From NCBI RefSeq assembly GCF_012033695.1, contig NZ_JAAVJI010000019.1, forward strand, positions 1 to 54,831: 54,831 nt of DNA, written 5' to 3'. The notes below the pieces were generated by a model. That model made no database searches. It was given only the letters and a program-made list of their open reading frames with translations, and was not told where the DNA came from. The translations under genes and the position numbers were made by a program. The stretch is from Pseudomonas quercus (lineage in GTDB: Bacteria > Pseudomonadota > Gammaproteobacteria > Pseudomonadales > Pseudomonadaceae). Of this stretch, positions 50,418 through 54,831 are shown piece after piece (position 1 is the first letter of the stretch; the number at the start of each line of letters is the position of its first letter).

Positions 50418-52520
50418 ATGCAAAAGGCTGTAATGTGGCTGACCTGTTGTGTGCTGTTGCTTGGCCAGCAAGCCTGGGCGGCCGTGCCCGACAGTTGGAA
50501 GCAAACCGCGTATGCCTACGATGCGCGGCAGACTACGTTGAATACCACCCTGGCAGATTTTGCCAAAGAATTTGGCATGGGCCTGGACATGCCTAGCATG
50601 GACGCCGTGGTCGATGGGCGCATCCGCGCTGCCAGCCCACAGGCCTTCCTGGACCGGCTGGGCCAGGAGCATCATTTCCAGTGGTTCGTCTATAACGAAA
50701 CGCTGTACATCAGCCCCACGTCGGACCAGACCACTGCACGCATTGAAGTGTCCTCGGATGCGGTCGATGACCTGCAACAGGCGCTCACCGATGTTGGCCT
50801 GCTGGACACGCGATTTGGCTGGGGTGTATTGCCTGACGAAGGGCTGGTACTGGTACGCGGGCCTGCCAAATACGTGGATTTTGTACGTGACTACAGCCGC
50901 CAGGTAGAAGCCCCTGAAAAGGCCGAAAAACAGGACATCATGGTACTGCCCCTCAAGTATGCAAACGCGGCAGACCGTACCATCCACTACCGCGACCAAA
51001 CCCTGAACGTAGCTGGCGTGGCCAGCATTCTGCAGGAACTGCTCGAAAGCCGTTCGCGAGGTGAGTCTCTGAATGGCATCAGCCTGGCACAGCGCTCCAG
51101 CGGAACAGCCAGTGGCATGGCCAACACCCCCCTGGGCCTGAATTTCGGTGGCCTGGGCGGGGGTGATACCGACATGGGCGTGCTGGAGCAGGGGATAGAC
51201 CAGGTACTGGGCGGTGGCAGCGGGCGCAAAGGGCGGGGTGAAAAAAGCACGGCCCGGCCTCGTATCCGGGTCAGTGCTGACGTGCGCAATAACGCCGTGC
51301 TCATCTACGACCTGCCCAAGCGCCGCGCCATGTACGAGGCCGTGGTCAAACAACTGGATGTGCCCCGTAATGTGGTAGAGATCGATGCAGTGATTCTGGA
51401 CATCGACCGCAATGAACTGGCGCAGTTGTCCAGCCGCTGGAATTTCAACGCCGGGCGCATAAGCGGTGGGGCCAGCCTGTTGGATGCCGGCACCAGCTCT
51501 ACACTGTTCATTCAGGATGCTGGCAAGTTCGCAGCCGACCTGCGTGCCTTGGAGGGTAATGGCTCGGCCTCGATCATTGGTAACCCGTCCATTCTTACCC
51601 TGGAAAACCAGCCGGCGGTGATCGACTTTAGCCGTACCGAATACCTGACCGCATTGGGTGAGCGGGTGGCCAATATCGAACCTATCACTGCGGGTACGAG
51701 CTTGCAGGTGATTCCGCGGGCGCTGTCCCATGCCGACAAGTCTCAGGTGCAACTGATTGTCGACATTGAAGACGGGCAAATCGATGTGTCCCAGATCAAC
51801 GACGAGCAACCGGCCGTACGCCGAGGGAACGTGAGCACCCAGGCCGTCATCGCCGAGCATGGCTCACTGGTAATCGGTGGGTTCCATGGCCTGGAGGCCA
51901 ACGACCGTATCAACAAGGTACCCCTGCTGGGCGATATTCCCTACCTGGGTAAACTGCTGTTCCAGTCCCGCAGCCGCGAGTTCAGCCAGCGTGAGCGGTT
52001 GTTCATTCTCACGCCACGCCTGATTGGTGACCAGGTGGACCCTTCCCGCTATGTGGACAATGGCAACCCCCATGATGTGGATGCGCAGATGGACCGGATC
52101 GACACGCGCCGCGATGGGTTCGTGAAGCCTACCCGTGGCGAGATTGAAAAGGCGTTCAGCCAACTGCTCGATGGCGTATCCCCGCCGGGCTTCAGTGCGT
52201 CAGCGGCATTGCCATTCGAACCGCAAACACTCTGCGACCCAGGCAACGGCCTGGTGCTCGATGCCCAACGCTCCCAGTGGTTTGCCCGCAAAGACTGGGG
52301 TGTGGCGGTGGTGGTGGCGAAAAACGATACTGGCAAACCGCTGCGCATCGATGAAAGCCGCTGTGGTGGCCGCTGGGCCATGGGCGTAGGTGCCTGGCCC
52401 CATGCGTGGCTGCAGCCGGGTGAGGAGAGCGAGATCTACATCGCGCTGCGCCAGCCTAAACAATCCTTGAAAAATGCAGCTCAGGGCCGTACCTCGCTGC
52501 TTCGGAGAACCGCACCATGA
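50418..52520 (+). CDS. hrcC: Type III outer-membrane secretin HrcC
   Basis: This 700-residue SctC protein makes the outer-membrane ring. It has a signal peptide (MQKAVMWLTCCVLLLGQQAWA), N0/N1 domains (LNTTLADFAKEFGMGLDM; GLVLVRGPAKYVDFVRDY) and the secretin core (VRNNAVLIYDLPKRRAMYE, VPLLGDIPYLGKLLFQSRS, LFILTPRLIGDQ). A Gly-rich linker lies near 240-280. GGGAG sets the start. hrpT overlaps its stop by four bases. Confidence 0.95.
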   Translation: MQKAVMWLTCCVLLLGQQAWAAVPDSWKQTAYAYDARQTTLNTTLADFAKEFGMGLDMPSMDAVVDGRIRAASPQAFLDRLGQEHHFQWFVYNETLYISPTSDQTTARIEVSSDAVDDLQQALTDVGLLDTRFGWGVLPDEGLVLVRGPAKYVDFVRDYSRQVEAPEKAEKQDIMVLPLKYANAADRTIHYRDQTLNVAGVASILQELLESRSRGESLNGISLAQRSSGTASGMANTPLGLNFGGLGGGDTDMGVLEQGIDQVLGGGSGRKGRGEKSTARPRIRVSADVRNNAVLIYDLPKRRAMYEAVVKQLDVPRNVVEIDAVILDIDRNELAQLSSRWNFNAGRISGGASLLDAGTSSTLFIQDAGKFAADLRALEGNGSASIIGNPSILTLENQPAVIDFSRTEYLTALGERVANIEPITAGTSLQVIPRALSHADKSQVQLIVDIEDGQIDVSQINDEQPAVRRGNVSTQAVIAEHGSLVIGGFHGLEANDRINKVPLLGDIPYLGKLLFQSRSREFSQRERLFILTPRLIGDQVDPSRYVDNGNPHDVDAQMDRIDTRRDGFVKPTRGEIEKAFSQLLDGVSPPGFSASAALPFEPQTLCDPGNGLVLDAQRSQWFARKDWGVAVVVAKNDTGKPLRIDESRCGGRWAMGVGAWPHAWLQPGEESEIYIALRQPKQSLKNAAQGRTSLLRRTAP

Positions 52521-52723
52521 AGCCCGGTCATGTACTGATTGCCCTCGTTGCATTGGCCGCGCTCGCTGGGTGTGCCAGCCGTGAAGGCTGCTCCGGTTAC
52601 GCATGCAAGCGGCCAGACTCTACCGACCGGCAGTTGGTAGTGTGGTGGCCCGAAGATATGCGTCAGGGCCTTAATGACCGAGACCCGCAGGTAGATTTCA
52701 CTGTGGTCCCGTTGAAGGATTGA
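52517..52723 (+). CDS. hrpT: Lipoprotein HrpT
   Basis: This is a 68-residue lipoprotein with lipobox LAGC (signal HVLIALVALAALAGC). The mature part has three more Cys (REGCSGYACK includes two) and ends VDFTVVPLKD. In P. syringae HrpT localises or assembles the secretin. The ATGA overlap with hrcC and hrpV seven bases later support the call. Confidence 0.88.
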   Translation: MKPGHVLIALVALAALAGCASREGCSGYACKRPDSTDRQLVVWWPEDMRQGLNDRDPQVDFTVVPLKD

Positions 52724-52729
52724 TGCCCC

Positions 52730-53080
52730 ATGATCCAGGTGGCGGAAAAAGGCGCCTTTTACGAACACCTGCTCGCTGAGCAGGCAGCCACCTGGCCCAT
52801 CGCCAAAGGCGTGTGCTTTGTCAGTTGCCGTGAACATCGACGTTGGGGTCTGGCTTTGCAGGTCACCGGCCAGGTGCTTAGCCCACAGCAACTGCGCACG
52901 GCGTTGGCCAGGCGCTTTCGTGAAGCCGAGCGTTTCAATGACTACTTCCTGTTCTTCGACGCCCGCCAGGCGTTCGTCATCTGGCGCGGCCTGCCCCAGG
53001 GCGTAAGCCCTGCTGTACCATTGGACGACATCCGCAGCACCCAGTTGGCCCTGGCAGGGCTTGAGCATTTGTTTAATTGA
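52730..53080 (+). CDS. hrpV: Negative regulator HrpV
   Basis: This 116-residue protein has the size and place of HrpV, which binds HrpS and holds down hrpL expression. Recognisable segments are CFVSCREHRRWGLALQVTG and FNDYFLFFDARQAFVIWRG. In P. syringae HrpG binds HrpV and frees HrpS; no hrpG is present in this operon. It is the last type III gene in the window and is followed by a terminator. Confidence 0.83.
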   Translation: MIQVAEKGAFYEHLLAEQAATWPIAKGVCFVSCREHRRWGLALQVTGQVLSPQQLRTALARRFREAERFNDYFLFFDARQAFVIWRGLPQGVSPAVPLDDIRSTQLALAGLEHLFN

Positions 53081-53082
53081 GT

Positions 53083-53115
53083 AAGTGCTGGGCATAGCAC
53101 TTTAAGAGATTTTTT
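53083..53115 (+). terminator. Terminator after hrpV
   Basis: AAGTGCT and AGCACTT form a 7-bp stem with a 6-base loop, followed after a short gap by six T. It ends the hrpF-hrcC-hrpT-hrpV transcript. Confidence 0.75.
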
Positions 53116-53544
53116 AGAAGCCTCTTTGAACAGAAGCTTTATTACGAAATATTTTAAGATTGAGCGCTCTAAATGAGCTCTCTGCCTGGCCTTGATGTTT
53201 GCTTTTTATAATCCGGCCTTAAACCTTTTTGAATGTTTTTGCACTTACTGTTTTGTCCGAAAAAATCTGCTTAATTGTAAAAAAACTTTGCGCGCCAAGT
53301 GCCAAGCGTGAACCTCCATGCTTCGCAAACGCCCGGTGATCGTTGGCTTTAATGGGTATTATTCCCTTTAAAAGCGCATCCTGCCGATCACGTTAAGCCC
53401 CCGCCACGTCCGCTAGTTGGGTTGACAGCCTGTTATGCAAGCGTGTTTCCTTGCGCGCCAACCTGCTTTAAAAGTGAACCCGTTCCCCTGCAGGGTTGAA
53501 CCGCTGACTTACTCGTTGTTTCGAGGGCGTTAGTGCAGCGGGTT
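53116..53544. other. AT-rich junction between type III and type VI loci
   Basis: These 429 bases have lower GC than either side, with no supported gene and several A or T runs (53,145-53,290). In P. syringae the convergent hrcU operon would lie here. No piece of hrcU is recognisable, so this looks like a rearrangement junction. Confidence 0.5.
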
Positions 53545-53658
53545 ATGTCCAGCAAAGTTCTCCGAGGAAGCCGCCTGGCTTATTTAAAAGGCAAGTCGAT
53601 CAGCGTGCTGGGCGAAAACACCTTCGTACAAGGCGATCGGGTCGATATCAACCAGTGA
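53545..53658 (+). CDS. Small open frame, possibly a gene remnant
   Basis: This is a 37-codon frame (MSSKVLRGSRLAYLKGKS and then ISVLGENTFVQGDRVDINQ). Its stop shares GTGA with a possible GTG start (53,655) of the next gene, suggesting coupling. The Gly and beta-strand-like pattern reads as protein, but there is no ribosome-binding site and I know no family. It may be the tail of a lost gene. Confidence 0.3.
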   Translation: MSSKVLRGSRLAYLKGKSISVLGENTFVQGDRVDINQ

Positions 53659-53669
53659 GACAACAGCCC

Positions 53670-54251
53670 ATGGCCAGACCAAGCCTGTACGACCGCATTG
53701 CTGCCAAACGTATTGCCGACGAAGAAGCGGCCCGCCTTGCCGCGCTTCAAGCCCCGGTGGTTGAAGCGGCACCCGAGCCTGAGCCCCAGGCCGTTACACC
53801 GCTGCAAGAGGGGCCCAGCCATTTCAGCTTTGGTGGGTTGCAGGTGAGTTTACCGGCACACGCCCGCCTGCTCGCCGTCCAGGCCACGGTGGACTACAAC
53901 GGCGAGCCGCTTACGGTGGCGATCAAACGTAGCACGGTGCGGGAAGGTGACGCGCTGGGTGTGCTCTTTGAACGTGCTCTGCAGGCCTTCAGTGCGCAAG
54001 CGCCGGGCCTGCGGGTGATTCGTCAGCAGGGCTGTACGCTTCTAGGGTGTGATGCCCAGGCAGTGGATGTTCATATCAACGCGCAGGGCAAGGCGCAGCA
54101 CGCACGGCTGATTGGGGCACTGGTACCCCAGGCAGGCAGTGAAGCTTTGCAATGGCTGGAAGTGTCCTGCCGGATCGACCCCACCCAACCCGAGCTAAGC
54201 GACTGGTTGGCACACTTCGATAGCCTGGTGGCCGACTTGGCCGCTGGCTGA
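53670..54251 (+). CDS. DcrB/DUF1795-like protein, EagR-type chaperone candidate
   Basis: This is a protein of about 193 residues. After a charged N-terminal stretch (RPSLYDRIAAKRIADEEAARL) comes a DcrB-type fold (HFSFGGLQVSLPAHARLL; LTVAIKRSTVREGDALGVL). The neighbouring gene encodes a clearer DcrB protein, and a prePAAR effector follows. EagR proteins bind the membrane helices of such effectors and keep them soluble. This one is divergent, so it may be a second chaperone. ATG at 53,670 is used; GTG at 53,655 is possible. Confidence 0.6.
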   Translation: MARPSLYDRIAAKRIADEEAARLAALQAPVVEAAPEPEPQAVTPLQEGPSHFSFGGLQVSLPAHARLLAVQATVDYNGEPLTVAIKRSTVREGDALGVLFERALQAFSAQAPGLRVIRQQGCTLLGCDAQAVDVHINAQGKAQHARLIGALVPQAGSEALQWLEVSCRIDPTQPELSDWLAHFDSLVADLAAG

Positions 54252-54277
54252 TTTTCGATACAAGGAGTTCCTGTTAC

Positions 54278-54739
54278 ATGGAATACGCATTGCAAGAAGG
54301 CGACATCACGCTGCCAGAAGGTTTTCAGGACCGTACCGTCAACATGTTCGTGCTGGGTTCCGTGCTGCCAGCGCCCTTGAGCATCACGGTGTCCAGGGAC
54401 ACGTTGTTGCCGGGTGAAACGCTGCAGGCCTATGTGGACCGGCAGGTCAAGCTGATGGCCTCCAAGCTGCGCGGCTATACTGCCCTCGGCCGCAAGGCCG
54501 TGTTTCTCTCGACAGCGGCGCCCATGGAGGGCGTGCAGATCGATGCGTACTACATGGGCGAAGGGCGGCCCTACTATCAGCGCCAGGCCGCGTTCCTGAT
54601 CGAACCGACACGTGCTCTGGTGTTCTCGACCACCTCTGCGGCTGATTTCAGCCCTGAACAGACCCAAGGCTGGGCTGACCTGCTGGCCAGCTTCCAGCCT
54701 CGCCTGCCAGCGACCCCCGCCACCCCCGAACAGGAGTAA
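54278..54739 (+). CDS. EagR-type type VI effector chaperone (DcrB domain)
   Basis: This is a 153-residue protein with the DcrB/DUF1795 pattern throughout: MEYALQEGDITLPEGFQDRT, ITVSRDTLLPGETLQAYVDR, VQIDAYYMGEGRPYYQRQAA and FSTTSAADFSPEQTQGWADL. EagR proteins of this size shield the N-terminal membrane helices of prePAAR effectors before loading on VgrG. The next gene, five bases on, starts with such an effector, which makes the assignment strong. AAGGAG precedes the ATG. Confidence 0.85.
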   Translation: MEYALQEGDITLPEGFQDRTVNMFVLGSVLPAPLSITVSRDTLLPGETLQAYVDRQVKLMASKLRGYTALGRKAVFLSTAAPMEGVQIDAYYMGEGRPYYQRQAAFLIEPTRALVFSTTSAADFSPEQTQGWADLLASFQPRLPATPATPEQE

Positions 54740-54744
54740 CGCCC

Positions 54745-54831
54745 ATGTTCGAGGCAGCACGGTTTGGTGACCAGATCGCCCACTCCGGCGCAATGGGCGG
54801 CTTTGTGTTGGGGGCTGTTCTTGGCATCGGC
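54745..54831 (+). CDS. prePAAR type VI effector, probably Rhs (partial)
   Basis: Only the first 29 codons are in the window. They contain a prePAAR motif (AARFGDQIAH) followed by the start of a hydrophobic segment (GGFVLGAVLGIG). That arrangement is typical of Rhs-type effectors with N-terminal membrane helices, a PAAR domain, a YD-repeat shell and a C-terminal toxin. CAGGAG lies ten bases before the ATG, overlapping the end of the EagR gene. Toxin type cannot be seen. Confidence 0.8.
   Translation, partial: MFEAARFGDQIAHSGAMGGFVLGAVLGIG

Noticed and set aside
50385..51860. 491-codon open frame antisense to hrcC
   Set aside because: hrcC is certain by secretin motifs; the reverse frame is compositional.

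Overview
The window looks like a Pseudomonas chromosome, most likely from the P. putida group or a close relative. Most of it is GC-rich. The housekeeping gene sets resemble, from memory, the P. putida order: pdxJ, cmoAB, a second lon and gcd; bcp-gcvR next to dapA-bamC-MBL-purC. No database search was possible, so species and family calls rest on motif recognition and gene order.

Positions 1-27,500 are mainly core genome: pdxJ, nadE, cmoA-cmoB, a chagasin-type lipoprotein, lon, and a translationally coupled four-gene operon (cupredoxin-like protein, degenerate GGDEF-EAL protein, DUF3034 protein, truncated-haemoglobin lipoprotein). A block of about 620 bp of REP-like repeats follows, then gcd, a Pr6Pr membrane protein, a yqjI/yqjH-like metal regulator and reductase pair with a palindromic operator, a LysR/aminotransferase divergent pair, bepA, tusA, a PerM-type permease, bcp-gcvR and dapA-bamC-MBL-purC.

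A tRNA-Ser(CGA) gene at 27,509-27,598 is the integration site of an AT-rich element of about 9 kb. It is bounded by a 20-bp direct repeat (27,582-27,601 and 36,589-36,608). It carries a tyrosine integrase, a relaxase-like protein, a ColE2-type replication protein, an XRE regulator, two small exported proteins and one fused restriction-modification-specificity enzyme. This is the plan of an integrative, mobilizable and probably replicating element. Its left end holds an unexplained array of short hairpins. Another hairpin directly after the relaxase gene has TAATATTAC in its loop.

After a homocysteine methyltransferase and an amino-acid ABC transporter, 39.5-53.1 kb holds half of a Hrp1-type type III secretion cluster: hrpH, hrpR, hrpS, hrpK, hrpA, hrpZ, hrpB, hrcJ, hrpD, hrpE, hrpF, hrcC, hrpT and hrpV. 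Five Hrp boxes can be read directly. HrpR and HrpS should activate hrpL (not in the window), and HrpL should fire the Hrp boxes. Compared with P. syringae, hrpG is missing, hrpK sits between hrpS and hrpA, and the hrcU-to-hrpL half is not next to hrpV. Instead the window runs into a type VI locus with two DcrB/EagR-type chaperone genes and the start of a prePAAR effector gene, probably Rhs. One Hrp box upstream of hrpH points away from the cluster at no recognisable gene.
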